From the NCBI GenBank assembly GCA_004000035.1, contig RJAE01000008.1, forward strand, positions 1 through 64,000: a stretch of DNA of 64,000 nucleotides, in the 5' to 3' direction. This DNA comes from Arthrobacter sulfonylureivorans (GTDB taxonomy: Bacteria > Actinomycetota > Actinomycetes > Actinomycetales > Micrococcaceae). The number at the start of each line of letters is the position of its first letter. Positions within the stretch are counted from its first letter, which is position 1. The position numbers were made by a program, and so were the translations under genes. A model generated the notes under the pieces. The model was given only the letters and a program-made list of their open reading frames with translations. It was not told the DNA's origin and ran no database searches. Positions 36,341-44,658 of this stretch are shown here, one piece after another.

Positions 36341-36565
36341 TTAGCCAAACCCTCCCAGCTTGTCCTTCAGCCCTCCGAGCTTCTCCCCCAGTCCGCCGGG
36401 GAGATTGCTGAGCAGGGCGCCGACGTCGATCCCCAGGCTGGACAGCAGGCCCGAGTCCTTCTCCGTGTCCACCTTCTCGGGCAGTTCGGAATCGGCCTTG
36501 GCTGCCTGGTCCTGGTTGCCCTGCTGTTTGAGGATGTCGATGATCTGCTGCTTGTCGATCTGCAC
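36341..36565 (-). CDS. Small conserved actinobacterial protein
   Basis: 74 residues from GTG 36565 with GGAGA upstream. VQIDKQQIIDILKQQGNQDQAAKADSELP leads into a Gly/Leu-rich tail (GALLSNLPGGLGEKLGGLKDKLGGFG). Similar short proteins occur widely in actinobacteria with no known function. The helical start and amphipathic tail suggest a protein- or membrane-interacting peptide; this is inference. The 115 bases between it and the recombinase fragment hold nothing clear. Confidence 0.7.
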   Translation of the reverse strand: MQIDKQQIIDILKQQGNQDQAAKADSELPEKVDTEKDSGLLSSLGIDVGALLSNLPGGLGEKLGGLKDKLGGFG

Positions 36566-36717
36566 GGTGTTCTCCGATCCACGTTGATAGTCAGCGCACT
36601 GTCCACTTTCCTCACTCGGCCAAAGTGTGGCAAGCCCCAAGACGCCGCTTGCTCTCGGTGGCATACTGTTTGGACGCCACAGTGCCGTGGCTACCCCCGG
36701 GGACAGGAGCCCAAGAT

Positions 36718-36921
36718 ATGGCTGGCCATTTCGAAGTTATTGATGCACCCGACGGCGGATTCCGCGTCAGGATGCTGGACCCGGACGGAGCGCTCATGGC
36801 CGAATCGGTGACCTTTCCGTCAATCCGGGCCGCTAAGGACGGCATCGCACTCGCCCGCGAAATCGCCGGCACCGGGCGCGTGATTGACCGGTCGAGCGCG
36901 GCCGAGCAGTCTGACTCTTAG
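36718..36921 (+). CDS. YegP-like DUF1508 protein, single repeat
   Basis: 67 residues from ATG 36718, with ACAGGAG upstream. GHFEVIDAPDGGFRVRMLDPDGALMAES and FPSIRAAKDGIALARE match the DUF1508 (YegP) fold, which usually occurs as two tandem repeats; only one is present here. Cytoplasmic, function unknown. It is divergent from the 74-residue gene, so the two may share the 36566-36717 control region. Confidence 0.7.
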   Translation: MAGHFEVIDAPDGGFRVRMLDPDGALMAESVTFPSIRAAKDGIALAREIAGTGRVIDRSSAAEQSDS

Positions 36922-36925
36922 CCGC

Positions 36926-37474
36926 CTACCTTTTCGGCTCGTACCGCAGCGCTACCGCCCCAGAGGCGAACTCCAGCCGGCCCACGAGCTTCAAGTCAGC
37001 AGGGTTCGATAACCCTGCGAACAACGTCGGCCCGTGGCCCGCGAGCCTGGGATGCACTACGAACTCGTACTCATCGATCAGTCCCAGCTCCGTCAGCGCC
37101 TGTGGGAGCTGCACGCCTCCTACGAATAGGCCCTTGCCCGGCTCCTGCTTGAGCCGCTGAACGGCCGTGGCCAGATCCTCGCGGATGAGTTCCGCGTTCC
37201 AATCGACCTGCTCCAAGGTACTCGACACGACGTACTTCTTCGCCGCGTTGATCGTCTGGGCGAAGGGCTCCATCCAAGCCGGCCTCGCTCCGGTCGGCGC
37301 CGGTGGCCGCCACGCTGCCTCCATCATCTCGTAGGTCACCCGGCCAAAAAGAAGGGCATCGGCCTGCTCGAGGTTCCCGACGTGGTGACGATGCAAGTCT
37401 TCGTCCGCGGGGATTTCACGATGATCGCAGCAGCCGTCCAAGGTGACGTTGATGGAGTACCGAAGCGGCCGCAT
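36926..37474 (-). CDS. Dihydrofolate reductase-fold / RibD C-terminal domain protein
   Basis: 182 residues from ATG 37474. Pattern: LRYSINVTLDGCCDH, QADALLFGRVTYEMMEAAW, NAAKKYVVSSTLEQVDWN, GKGLFVGGVQLPQALTELGLIDEY and LKLVGRLEFASGAVALRY. This is the RibD-C/YyaP-like group, NADPH-binding proteins of the DHFR fold whose members are mostly uncharacterised stand-alone reductases. It is convergent with the YegP-like gene (4-base gap). Confidence 0.85.
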   Translation of the reverse strand: MRPLRYSINVTLDGCCDHREIPADEDLHRHHVGNLEQADALLFGRVTYEMMEAAWRPPAPTGARPAWMEPFAQTINAAKKYVVSSTLEQVDWNAELIREDLATAVQRLKQEPGKGLFVGGVQLPQALTELGLIDEYEFVVHPRLAGHGPTLFAGLSNPADLKLVGRLEFASGAVALRYEPKR

Positions 37475-37528
37475 CCCGCAAGAATACCGTCGAGCTGCCG
37501 GCAGCGGGCCCCTCGTCCGCAAGGGGTA

Positions 37529-37924
37529 CTAGGCGCGGTCACCCTCCGGGCCGAAGATGAATTCCTCCGCGTGGGCCACGGCTTTCTTGAACGAGTCGTT
37601 GCGCAGTTCCAGCTGTTCGGGTCCGCCCTTCAAGCTCTCCGTGTACTCGGTGAACCCCGGGCGCAGTACCCAGATCCCGCCCGCCGGCGGCAGGTAGAAG
37701 ACGGCGAAGGACCGGTGCTCGGCGTCGTCTTCCCAGACGGGAACCACGGCTGCGGCCGCACCGGTGTCCACGTTGATCCACTGCGCCCGGGGCCGCGGCT
37801 GGCCCTCCTCGAAAACGCTGGGGTCAAGGAACGGAGCGGTTCCGGGTCCCCACCGCTCCTCAAACCGCTCATGGAACACCGGAAACAGGTGATGGTCGTA
37901 GCGGCGCCAACTGGTGGCAGGCAT
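37529..37924 (-). CDS. Hypothetical protein next to J-domain gene
   Basis: 131 residues; ATG 37924 is preceded by a strong GAAGGAGG site. No family recognised. It is soluble, with many aromatic residues (HLFPVFHERFEERWG, FAVFYLPPAGGIWVLRPGF) and an acidic C-terminus. It lies 10 bases after the J-domain gene in the same direction, so the two are co-transcribed; a stress-linked or client-recognition role is possible but not shown. Confidence 0.65.
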   Translation of the reverse strand: MPATSWRRYDHHLFPVFHERFEERWGPGTAPFLDPSVFEEGQPRPRAQWINVDTGAAAAVVPVWEDDAEHRSFAVFYLPPAGGIWVLRPGFTEYTESLKGGPEQLELRNDSFKKAVAHAEEFIFGPEGDRA

Positions 37925-37934
37925 TAGCCCTCCT

Positions 37935-38435
37935 TCAACGGTCAAAAACAATCCATCGGTGGTAGTCCCATGCGGACGACGGCGGCCGCTCACCCAGTCG
38001 GACTGCGTCCGCCGGGAGGGGGTCATCGAACCCCAGGTACACCGGCCGGCCGGAGGGAACCGAAGGATGGGGGTGCGGACGCCGCTGCGCGCCGGGTCGA
38101 GTGCGGTCGGAGGCCCGGGGTTCCCCGGGCTCCGCGGCCCCGTGCTCGCCGGACTCCCCAGGCTCGTTGTTGCGCCGGGCCGCGACGCGCCGGACGCTGT
38201 TCCGGTCGTAGTCCGCGCGCCGCTCGGCGTCGCCCAGCACCACGTAGGCGTGCAGGATCGCCGCGGTCGCCCGTTGCTCCGCGTCCGTCTCCGGGCCGCG
38301 CGGAGCCGCTCCACCGCCGTCGGGATTGAGGTCCGGATGGTGGCTGCGGAGCAGGGCTCGGTAGGCGCGGCGGATATCCCCGCTGCTGGCGTCCGGAGCA
38401 ACCTGCAGGACGGCATAGAGATCGGACTCGTTCAT
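37935..38435 (-). CDS. J-domain (DnaJ-like) protein
   Basis: 166 residues. The N-terminal J domain (MNESDLYAVLQVAPDASSGD through YVVLGDAERRADYDR) has the essential HPD at residues 33-35, needed to stimulate Hsp70 ATPase. The rest is a Pro/Arg/Gly-rich linker and a short C-terminal block with no zinc-finger or substrate-binding domain, so it is a short class C co-chaperone. Co-transcribed with the 131-residue gene and downstream of Hsp20. Confidence 0.83.
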   Translation of the reverse strand: MNESDLYAVLQVAPDASSGDIRRAYRALLRSHHPDLNPDGGGAAPRGPETDAEQRATAAILHAYVVLGDAERRADYDRNSVRRVAARRNNEPGESGEHGAAEPGEPRASDRTRPGAQRRPHPHPSVPSGRPVYLGFDDPLPADAVRLGERPPSSAWDYHRWIVFDR

Positions 38436-38480
38436 GATTCCCCCTCCCTACCGGCCCCTCGCGGCGGTGACAGCGGCGCG

Positions 38481-38519
38481 GGCCGGCGGCTCCGCCGTGA
38501 ACGGACTGAGCCGCCGGCC
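38481..38519 (-). terminator. Hairpin after the Hsp20 gene
   Basis: GGCCGGCGGCTC (38481-38492) and GAGCCGCCGGCC (38508-38519) pair perfectly over 12 bases. It lies 14 bases beyond the Hsp20 stop and before the J-domain gene, probably ending Hsp20 transcription or limiting read-through to the J-domain pair. Confidence 0.7.
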
Positions 38520-38533
38520 CGGGCCATCACCGG

Positions 38534-38953
38534 TCAGGCGTCGATCATCTGTTGTTTGTCCCCGCTGCTGATTTCGATCTTGCGCGGCTTGGCCTGCTCC
38601 CGGATGGGAATCCGCAGGGCCAGGACGCCGGCCTCATAGTTGGCCGAGACGTTCTCGGTGTCCAGCGTGTCGCCCAGGATCAGTTGTCGGCTAAAGGTTC
38701 CCGTGGGCCGTTCGGCGGCCACGACGTCCTTGTCTTCGATCTTGGACTTGCGCTCTGCACCAATCGTGAGGACGTTCCGTTCCACGTCAAGGTCGATGGT
38801 GGACGGGTCAACGCCGGGCAGATCAAGCTCTACGACGAATTGATCGCCCTCGCGCCACGCGTCCATCGGCATGGCAACGGGCCGGGCCTGGTTTCCGAAG
38901 ACCTGCTGGGTCAAGCGGTCAAGGTCACGGAACGGATCAGTTCGCATCAGCAT
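38534..38953 (-). CDS. Hsp20/alpha-crystallin small heat-shock protein
   Basis: 139 residues from ATG 38953 with GAAGGAGG. The alpha-crystallin domain is complete: [68 protein letters not shown]. An N-terminal [13 protein letters not shown] and a C-terminal tail flank it. ATP-independent chaperone in the cytoplasm. Divergent from an HspR-like MerR gene, its likely repressor. Confidence 0.93.
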   Translation of the reverse strand: MLMRTDPFRDLDRLTQQVFGNQARPVAMPMDAWREGDQFVVELDLPGVDPSTIDLDVERNVLTIGAERKSKIEDKDVVAAERPTGTFSRQLILGDTLDTENVSANYEAGVLALRIPIREQAKPRKIEISSGDKQQMIDA

Positions 38954-39070
38954 GGCAGCAGCCTCCTTCAGGTTCTATCTTTAGTTCTTCGCTCAGCTAA
39001 TCTATGTCCGCTGGCACAGATATTATGACTCCGAACTAGAATATTTTTCAAGTCTGAAGCGGGAGGAATT

Positions 39071-39394
39071 TTGGCGGCAGAGAAGGCGGCTGAGAAGAAG
39101 CAGCCCAGGGCGGACCAGGGGGTGTACGGCATCTCCGTGGTCAGCGATCTGGTGGGCGTGGGCGAACAGACCTTGCGGCTCTATGAGCGGCGCGGTTTGG
39201 TGGAACCGGAGCGGACCGAAGGCGGCACCCGCCGGTACAGCCGGGACGATGTGGACCGGCTCCGCCGGATCGGCGAACTGGTGGGCGACGGAGTGAACCT
39301 GGCCGGCGTGGGCAAGGTGCTGGCGCTCGAAGAGGACAACGCCGCGCTGCAGCAGAAACTCAAGAGCGCCGAAAAGCGGGCCGCCGACCGCTGA
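39071..39394 (+). CDS. MerR-family regulator, HspR-like
   Basis: 107 residues from a TTG start at 39071 with GGGAGGAA upstream. The MerR helix-turn-helix is visible (YGISVVSDLVGVGEQTLRLYERRGLVEPERTEGGTRRYSRDDVDRLRRI), followed by a short coiled-coil tail (ALEEDNAALQQKLKSAEKRA). The short tail and neighbouring chaperones match HspR, the repressor of dnaK/clpB/hsp20 genes in actinobacteria. A perfect HspR inverted repeat was not found in 38954-39070. Confidence 0.82.
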   Translation: MAAEKAAEKKQPRADQGVYGISVVSDLVGVGEQTLRLYERRGLVEPERTEGGTRRYSRDDVDRLRRIGELVGDGVNLAGVGKVLALEEDNAALQQKLKSAEKRAADR

Positions 39395-39558
39395 CGTGTT
39401 GAAGCCACCGCAACGTCGCGACTGTTGCCAGGTCTTTGGTGCAGGCCTATACTCGCGCCCACAGCCCAGTCGGGAAAACCTCCGGAACCTTTGCCCATAG
39501 GGCGTTCGGCCTGTCCGGACGGGGGCCGCGTTCTGGAAGAGCAGAACAGGAAAGCGCC

Positions 39559-39882
39559 ATGACCAAGTACTTGTTCCAGGGAAAGTATGTGGGCGAGGGA
39601 ATTAAAGGCCTGATGCAGGAGGGCGGTTCCAAGCGTCGGGAGGCTGTGATCCGGGCCTTGGAATCGGTGGGGGGCTCACTGGAATGCATCTACTACGCCT
39701 TCGGGGAGACCGACGTCGTTGGTGTCTTTGAGATACCGGACCAGCCCAGTGCCGCCGCGCTGTCCCTGATGATCAATTCCAGCGGCGCGGTGGACTTGCG
39801 CCTGACCCCGCTGATGACGCCCGAAGATCTGGACGCGGCGGCAGGCAAGACACCGTCCTACCGTGCCCCCGGACAGCAATAG
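39559..39882 (+). CDS. GYD-domain protein
   Basis: 107 residues from ATG 39559 (ACAGGAAAG upstream). The GYD-domain layout is seen: KYLFQGKYVGEGIKGLMQEGGSKRREAVIRALESVGGSLECIYYAFGETDVVGVFEIPDQPSAAALSL. This is a small ferredoxin-like fold family, cytoplasmic and of unknown function. It is convergent with the last gene of the carotenoid operon (26-base gap). Confidence 0.83.
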   Translation: MTKYLFQGKYVGEGIKGLMQEGGSKRREAVIRALESVGGSLECIYYAFGETDVVGVFEIPDQPSAAALSLMINSSGAVDLRLTPLMTPEDLDAAAGKTPSYRAPGQQ

Positions 39883-39908
39883 GGCGTTTTCTTCCCCCAC
39901 CGACTCTC

Positions 39909-40697
39909 TCAAGTCCGCCGAAGAGCGGGCCGCCGGCCGGTGGCCCGTTCCAGCCACCGCTGCGCGGCGGACTGCACCGCCCAGTTCAACCTCAGCGTGG
40001 CGAAGGCCCAGCGGAAGCGCCGGGCAAAGGCCCCGGCGTCGGCGAACATGCGGCCGGCCGCACCAACGCTCAACTGCCGATCAAACCGGACGTTAGCCCA
40101 CGGGGCCAGTTGGAAGCTCAGGTCCAGGTCGTCATGGATCCCGACCCCGTGGCGATGGATGCCCGCTGCACAGCGCGTCCAGGCGGTGCGGCGGATGGCG
40201 AAGTTGGAGCCCCACACCGGAACGCCCGCCAACGCGGCACCGGCGCCGAAGCGGTAGCCGGACGAATACGCGGCGGACGCCAGCCAAGCCACCGGCCGGG
40301 GCACGTCGTAGAACCGGCCCGGACCGGTCAGCGCGTCCAGGCCGGGGTCGGCGAAGGCGGCACTGATCCGGGCCAGCCAATCTTCCGGCGGACGGGTATC
40401 GGCGTCACAGCGGACAATCACCTCGCCGGCGGCCGCATCGTAGCCCGCGGCGGCAGCGGCCGGGATCCCGCGCCGGGGTTCGGTGACCACGCGCGCGCCG
40501 GCGTCGAGGGCCACCTGAGCCGAGGCGTCCGAGCAGCCGTTGTCCACCACAATCACCTCGTCGGCCGGACGCGTCTGCCGGGCCAGCAGCGCCAGGCACT
40601 CGGCGAGCGCGGCGGCGTCGTCCAGCACCGGAATCACCACGGACAGAGACGGGCCGCTCGGCGGCCGGGTCGCGTCGGCTCGCCGCACCGGGTTCAC
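39909..40697 (-). CDS. Glycosyltransferase family 2, end of the carotenoid operon
   Basis: 262 residues from GTG 40697. GT-A pattern: LSVVIPVLDDAAALAECLALLARQ, EVIVVDNGCSDAS, VIVRCDADTRPPEDW (the DXD) and GSNFAIRRTAW. Its start overlaps the stop of the preceding membrane protein gene by 4 bases, so it is translated with the C50 carotenoid genes. Glycosylated decaprenoxanthin/sarcinaxanthin are known in related bacteria, making a carotenoid glucosyltransferase (CrtX role) a reasonable inference; the family alone does not prove it. Confidence 0.82.
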   Translation of the reverse strand: MNPVRRADATRPPSGPSLSVVIPVLDDAAALAECLALLARQTRPADEVIVVDNGCSDASAQVALDAGARVVTEPRRGIPAAAAAGYDAAAGEVIVRCDADTRPPEDWLARISAAFADPGLDALTGPGRFYDVPRPVAWLASAAYSSGYRFGAGAALAGVPVWGSNFAIRRTAWTRCAAGIHRHGVGIHDDLDLSFQLAPWANVRFDRQLSVGAAGRMFADAGAFARRFRWAFATLRLNWAVQSAAQRWLERATGRRPALRRT

Positions 40698-41419
40698 CGC
40701 CGGCCGCCATGGCTATCAGCCAGACGGGCGGCCACCACGGCACCACGACGGCGGACGTTGTGACTGCGCTTGTCGTGGACTGGACGGGGCGTCTGGCCGT
40801 GCGGCGCGCGCCGGGAACGGATGGCGAAGGCGGCGCCGAGCACGGCCCCGACAAGGTTGGCGGCCAGGTCGCCGATGGTATCCTCATAGCCCACGCCGAT
40901 TTCCGGGGTGATGTAGGTGTGGCCGAGCCACTCCCCCAGTTCCCACACCACCCCCAGCGTCACCGTCACGCAGACCAGCACCACCGCCGGCGCCACGACG
41001 CCCGTCCAGCCACCGCGCCAGACGGACTCGGCTGAAGGAGCGGCCGCGACACCCGCTGCCGGAGTCCCCCTGACCACCGGCAGCTCCGCCCGCAGCAGTT
41101 CCGCCACCAGCAGCGCCACCACCAGGCTGGCCAGCGCGTGCATCACGGCATCCAGCCAGGACACCTGATGGTAGAGCCCCACCGCGCTGAACCACCCGGC
41201 AGCCAGCAGCACCAGCTGGCCCGCGGCGTCGACCGGCCGGCCCAGCAGGTACCAGCGCAGCAGCCACTGCCCGCCGCAGACCAGCAGCATGGCGGCGGCC
41301 GCCGGCCAGCCCGCCACCAGCCAGGACGCCGGGACCAGCATGGCACCGAGTAGCCGGCCGGCGTCGGCCGCGTACCACCGGTCCTGCGCCGGACCGGGCC
41401 GCTTGCCCGGCGTGCTCAC
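40694..41419 (-). CDS. DUF2238-like integral membrane protein in the carotenoid operon
   Basis: 241 residues with about six hydrophobic segments. The late motif VWELGEWLGHTYITPEIGVGYEDTIGDLAANLVGAVLGA resembles the DUF2238/YjdF group of membrane proteins, with conserved acidic residues in the helix and loop. The C-terminus is Arg/His-rich. It overlaps its neighbours by 4 bases on both sides, so it belongs to the carotenoid operon, but no role in the pathway is established. Confidence 0.78.
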   Translation of the reverse strand: MSTPGKRPGPAQDRWYAADAGRLLGAMLVPASWLVAGWPAAAAMLLVCGGQWLLRWYLLGRPVDAAGQLVLLAAGWFSAVGLYHQVSWLDAVMHALASLVVALLVAELLRAELPVVRGTPAAGVAAAPSAESVWRGGWTGVVAPAVVLVCVTVTLGVVWELGEWLGHTYITPEIGVGYEDTIGDLAANLVGAVLGAAFAIRSRRAPHGQTPRPVHDKRSHNVRRRGAVVAARLADSHGGRR

Positions 41420-42273
41420 CGGATCCCCGCGTACCAGATCAGCAGCATGGTGACCAGGAATCCCACCACATAGTTCAGCCAGAGGAAGCGCTTCCAGCCG
41501 GCATTCGCGGCGGCCGATCCGGCGTCGTCAATTCGGGCGAAGCGCAGCACGTTGACCAGATACGGCAGCACCAGCAGCGCCGCCAGCGGGCCGGGCCAGT
41601 CGGTGGCCAGCATCAGCAGGCCGGCGGCGGCATAGGCAGCGGCGGAGGCCAGCACCGTGCGCCGGGCGCCCAAGACGGTGGCGATCGAGCCCAGTCCGGC
41701 CTCGCGGTCCGGGACCACGTCCTGCACCGCGCCGAAGGCGTGGCTGGCCATGCCCCAGAGGAAGTAGGCGGCCAGCAGCGCCCACAGCCCGGGCGTGAAC
41801 TGGGCGCCGGCCAGCACCAGCCCGTAGACCGCGGGCGTGACAAAGTGTGTGCTGGAGGTCAGCGAGTCCAGGAACGGCCGCTCCTTGAAGCGCAGCCCCG
41901 GCGCGCTGTAGGCGTACACCGCGGCCAGCGAGGCCAGCAGCACCAGGTTGGACGCCACGCTGCCGGCCAGGGCCAGCACCACCACGAACGGCACGGTGGC
42001 GATGGCGCAGGCCTGCAGGATGGCGCGGTGCCGGGCCCGGTCCACCACGGCGCCCTCGGCCCCGCCTTTGCGCGGGTTGAGCAGGTCGGATTCGTAGTCG
42101 AACACGTCGTTGATGCCGTACATGGCCAGGTTGTACGGGACCAGGAAGAAGATGGTGCCCACCACCAGCAGCCAGTCGATCCGGCCGGCGGCCAGCAGGT
42201 AGGCGGCGGCGAACGGGTAGGCGGTGTTGACCCAGGACACCGGCCGGGAGGTGATGACCAGTTCGCGGATCAC
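41416..42273 (-). CDS. crtEb: Lycopene elongase (UbiA-type prenyltransferase) of C50 carotenoid synthesis
   Basis: 285-residue membrane prenyltransferase. Both Asp-rich motifs are present: NDVFDYESD (residues 55-63) and DVVPDREAG near residue 185. CrtEb adds two C5 units from DMAPP to lycopene, giving flavuxanthin (C50). Located directly after crtYf with a 4-base overlap, the order seen in decaprenoxanthin and sarcinaxanthin clusters. Confidence 0.92.
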   Translation of the reverse strand: MIRELVITSRPVSWVNTAYPFAAAYLLAAGRIDWLLVVGTIFFLVPYNLAMYGINDVFDYESDLLNPRKGGAEGAVVDRARHRAILQACAIATVPFVVVLALAGSVASNLVLLASLAAVYAYSAPGLRFKERPFLDSLTSSTHFVTPAVYGLVLAGAQFTPGLWALLAAYFLWGMASHAFGAVQDVVPDREAGLGSIATVLGARRTVLASAAAYAAAGLLMLATDWPGPLAALLVLPYLVNVLRFARIDDAGSAAANAGWKRFLWLNYVVGFLVTMLLIWYAGIR

Positions 42274-42617
42274 CGGCTATCCCCTCCCCTGCCTGCTTTG
42301 TCGGAACGACGACGGCGGGGGCCGCCGGTGAGCAGCAGCCAGACCGCGGGCAACAGCAGTGCGGCCCCCAGCGGGTACGCGAAGTCCTCGATCGGGGCCA
42401 GTCCTATCCGCAGCCCGGCCAGCGCGTGGCCGCCGTAGTCGAACAGGCCGGAGGCGATCATCACGTTATCGAACACCGCGGTCAGCACCCACAGCGCGGC
42501 GATGGTCAGGCCGGCGGCCGCGGCGGCTCCGCGGGGCACTCGCCGGGCCAGCAGCGCGGCCGCCACCGCGGCGAGCGCCAGGCCCAGGAAAATCCAGTTC
42601 AGCTCCACGAAGCTCAT
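42270..42617 (-). CDS. crtYf: C50 carotenoid cyclase subunit CrtYf
   Basis: 115 residues with three membrane helices. The lycopene-cyclase-domain block ALWVLTAVFDNVMIASGLFDY and GLAPIEDFAYPLGAALLLPAVW is the second half of the split heterodimeric cyclase. With CrtYe it closes the rings of flavuxanthin, giving decaprenoxanthin (epsilon rings) or sarcinaxanthin (gamma rings); which one is made cannot be read from sequence alone. It overlaps crtYe and crtEb by 4 bases each. Confidence 0.9.
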   Translation of the reverse strand: MSFVELNWIFLGLALAAVAAALLARRVPRGAAAAAGLTIAALWVLTAVFDNVMIASGLFDYGGHALAGLRIGLAPIEDFAYPLGAALLLPAVWLLLTGGPRRRRSDKAGRGGDSR

Positions 42618-42994
42618 GCCGCGCCCCCTGCCCGCGGGCCTCCGTCGTGCTCCACCAGTTGCTGCGTGTTGGCCTGGCGGGCGGTGCGCCGGTGCCGGCC
42701 CCAGGCCAGCAGGCCGGTGAACAGGATCATGGTCTGGTAGCAGAGGAAAGCCAGGAAGAAGGCTTCCTCCAGCGGCAGCTGCGGGCCCAGCATGATGCCG
42801 GTCATCAGCGGCGACTCCCGGTGCAGGAAGATTCCCAGCGAGATCGCCCAGACGTCCCAGGCCAGGAAGTAGGCCAGCCCCGCGGCCATGGTGATGGTTG
42901 CGGCCAGCGGCCGGGCGAAGAAGAACAGCTTGTAGCGGGCATCCAGCAGGGCCATGCAGCCCAGCAGCGCCACCAGCACGGCGAGGTAGATCAT
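42614..42994 (-). CDS. crtYe: C50 carotenoid cyclase subunit CrtYe
   Basis: 126 residues from ATG 42994 with GGGGAG upstream. Three membrane helices with the lycopene-cyclase-domain block FFARPLAATITMAAGLAYFLAWDVWAISLGIF and GPQLPLEEAFFLAFLCYQTMIL (the PxE-E-FF motif). Partner of CrtYf. The longer open frame upstream to 43099 is antisense-like sequence inside crtI and is not used. The start overlaps the crtI stop by 4 bases. Confidence 0.9.
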   Translation of the reverse strand: MIYLAVLVALLGCMALLDARYKLFFFARPLAATITMAAGLAYFLAWDVWAISLGIFLHRESPLMTGIMLGPQLPLEEAFFLAFLCYQTMILFTGLLAWGRHRRTARQANTQQLVEHDGGPRAGGAA

Positions 42995-44658
42995 GCGCTG
43001 CTCCCCGCCGTATCCGCAGCCAGTTCGGGCTCCGGCAGGGCTCCCGGCGTCTTGATCCCCTGCACCGCCTTGAGCACCAGTTCGGCGCTGATCAGGCACA
43101 TCGGCACGCCGATGCCCGGCCGCACCGAGCTGCCCGCATAGTGCAGCCCTTCCACCTTGCCGCTCCGGTTGCCCGGCCGCAGGAAGGCGCTTTGGCGCAG
43201 CGTGTGCGCGGCCCCCAGCGCGCTGCCGCGCCAGGCGTTGAACCCGTCCACAAAGTCACCGGGCCCGTAGGTGCGGCGGACCGCAATCCGGCCGCGCAGA
43301 TCCGCGACGCCGGTCCAGGCAGCCAGCTGATCGATCGCCGCGTCAGCGACGGACTCCACGATGGGCGAGCCTTCGCCGTCGTCCCCGCCCGACCCCCACT
43401 CCGGCGCCGCCGGGGTGGGCACCAGGATGAACAGGTTCTCGTCCCCCGCCGGTGCCACGCCGTCGTCGGTAGCACTGGGCTTGCACACATAGATCGAGGT
43501 CTCGTCCGCCAGCGCACGGCCGGCCTGGATCCGGCCGAAGTTGTCCTTCCAGTCCTGGGTGAACAGCAGGTTGTGGTGCGCCAGCTCCGGCAGCTTGCCG
43601 CGCACGCCCAGGCAGACCAGCACCGCGCTGGGCCCCGGGTCGCGGCGCCGCCACACCGGCTCCGGGTGGCTGCGCAGCTGGGCCGGCAGCAGCTCGGTCT
43701 CCACATGGTGCAGGTCGGCGGCGGCGACGACGGTGCGCGCCGGCGTCCGCTGCTGGGTGCCGTCGGCGTCGGTCCACACCACCGCCTCGCAGCGGGCCTT
43801 CTCGCCGGACGGTCCGGTGATGATCCGGCGGACGGTGGCCCGGGTTTCGATCTGGACGCCGGCCTCCCGGGCCAGCCGCTCCATCGCATCGACCAGCGCG
43901 GCGAACCCGCCCATCGGGTAGTAGACGCCGTCGTCCAGATCCAGGTGGCTCATCAGGTGGTACATCGCCGGGGCGCGGAACGGGCTGGTGCCCAGGAACA
44001 CCGCCGGATAGCCCAGCACCTGCTGCTGCCGCGGCTCGGCGAACCGCTCGCGGACGTAGCGGTCCAGGTTCCAGCCCAGGAGCTTGGCCAGCCGCGGCGC
44101 CCGGCGCAGCACCTGCGGGTGGGCCAGGCCGCGGAAGCTGGCGAAGTCGTCGTACAGGAAGTGCTCCTTGGCCAGCCGGTAGGTTTCCGCTGCCTCGTCC
44201 AGATAACGCCGCAGCGGCGCACCGGAGCCCGGCTGCAGCTGCTCGAACAGCCCGACGGCGTGCTCGCGGCCGGAGCGGACCTCCGCGACCTCGGCGTGCC
44301 CTTCGAACCAGGTCCGGTAGGCCGGGTCCAGCCTCACCAGGTCCAGCTGCTCGGCCGCGCTGGTGCCCATCAGCCGGAACCAGTGGTCGATCACCTCCGG
44401 CATCAAATACCAGGACGGGCCGGTGTCGAAGCGGAAGCCGTCGCGCTCGTACCGGCCGGAGCGGCCGCCCAGGCCGGATCGCTGCTCCAGCAGGGTCACC
44501 CGGTGTCCGGCTCTGGCCAGCAGCCCTGCCGTCGCAAGCCCGGAGATGCCGCCGCCGATCACCACCACGGGCTTTTCGGCGGAGCCGCGCGGCGGCGCGG
44601 CCGGTCCCATCTTCACCCGGCGCGCGGCCAGCCGATGTTTGAACGAGGTCAGGCTCAT
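42991..44658 (-). CDS. crtI: Phytoene desaturase
   Basis: 555 residues from ATG 44658. The N-terminal FAD fold is clear (VVVIGGGISGLATAGLLARAGHRVTLLEQRSGLGGRSGRYERDGFRFDTGPSWYLMP), and the C-terminal carotenoid-desaturase signature reads EGLHYAGSSVRPGIGVPMCLISAELV. It converts phytoene to lycopene in the membrane. The start codon shares one base with the crtB stop (TGATG). A frame open to 45099 overlaps crtB and is rejected. Confidence 0.94.
   Translation of the reverse strand: MSLTSFKHRLAARRVKMGPAAPPRGSAEKPVVVIGGGISGLATAGLLARAGHRVTLLEQRSGLGGRSGRYERDGFRFDTGPSWYLMPEVIDHWFRLMGTSAAEQLDLVRLDPAYRTWFEGHAEVAEVRSGREHAVGLFEQLQPGSGAPLRRYLDEAAETYRLAKEHFLYDDFASFRGLAHPQVLRRAPRLAKLLGWNLDRYVRERFAEPRQQQVLGYPAVFLGTSPFRAPAMYHLMSHLDLDDGVYYPMGGFAALVDAMERLAREAGVQIETRATVRRIITGPSGEKARCEAVVWTDADGTQQRTPARTVVAAADLHHVETELLPAQLRSHPEPVWRRRDPGPSAVLVCLGVRGKLPELAHHNLLFTQDWKDNFGRIQAGRALADETSIYVCKPSATDDGVAPAGDENLFILVPTPAAPEWGSGGDDGEGSPIVESVADAAIDQLAAWTGVADLRGRIAVRRTYGPGDFVDGFNAWRGSALGAAHTLRQSAFLRPGNRSGKVEGLHYAGSSVRPGIGVPMCLISAELVLKAVQGIKTPGALPEPELAADTAGSSA

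Noticed and set aside
38954-39070. HspR (HAIR) operator between Hsp20 and the MerR gene
   Set aside because: Only loose matches such as ACTTGAA and TCTATG...CACAGA were found; no CTTGAGT-N7-ACTCAAG repeat.
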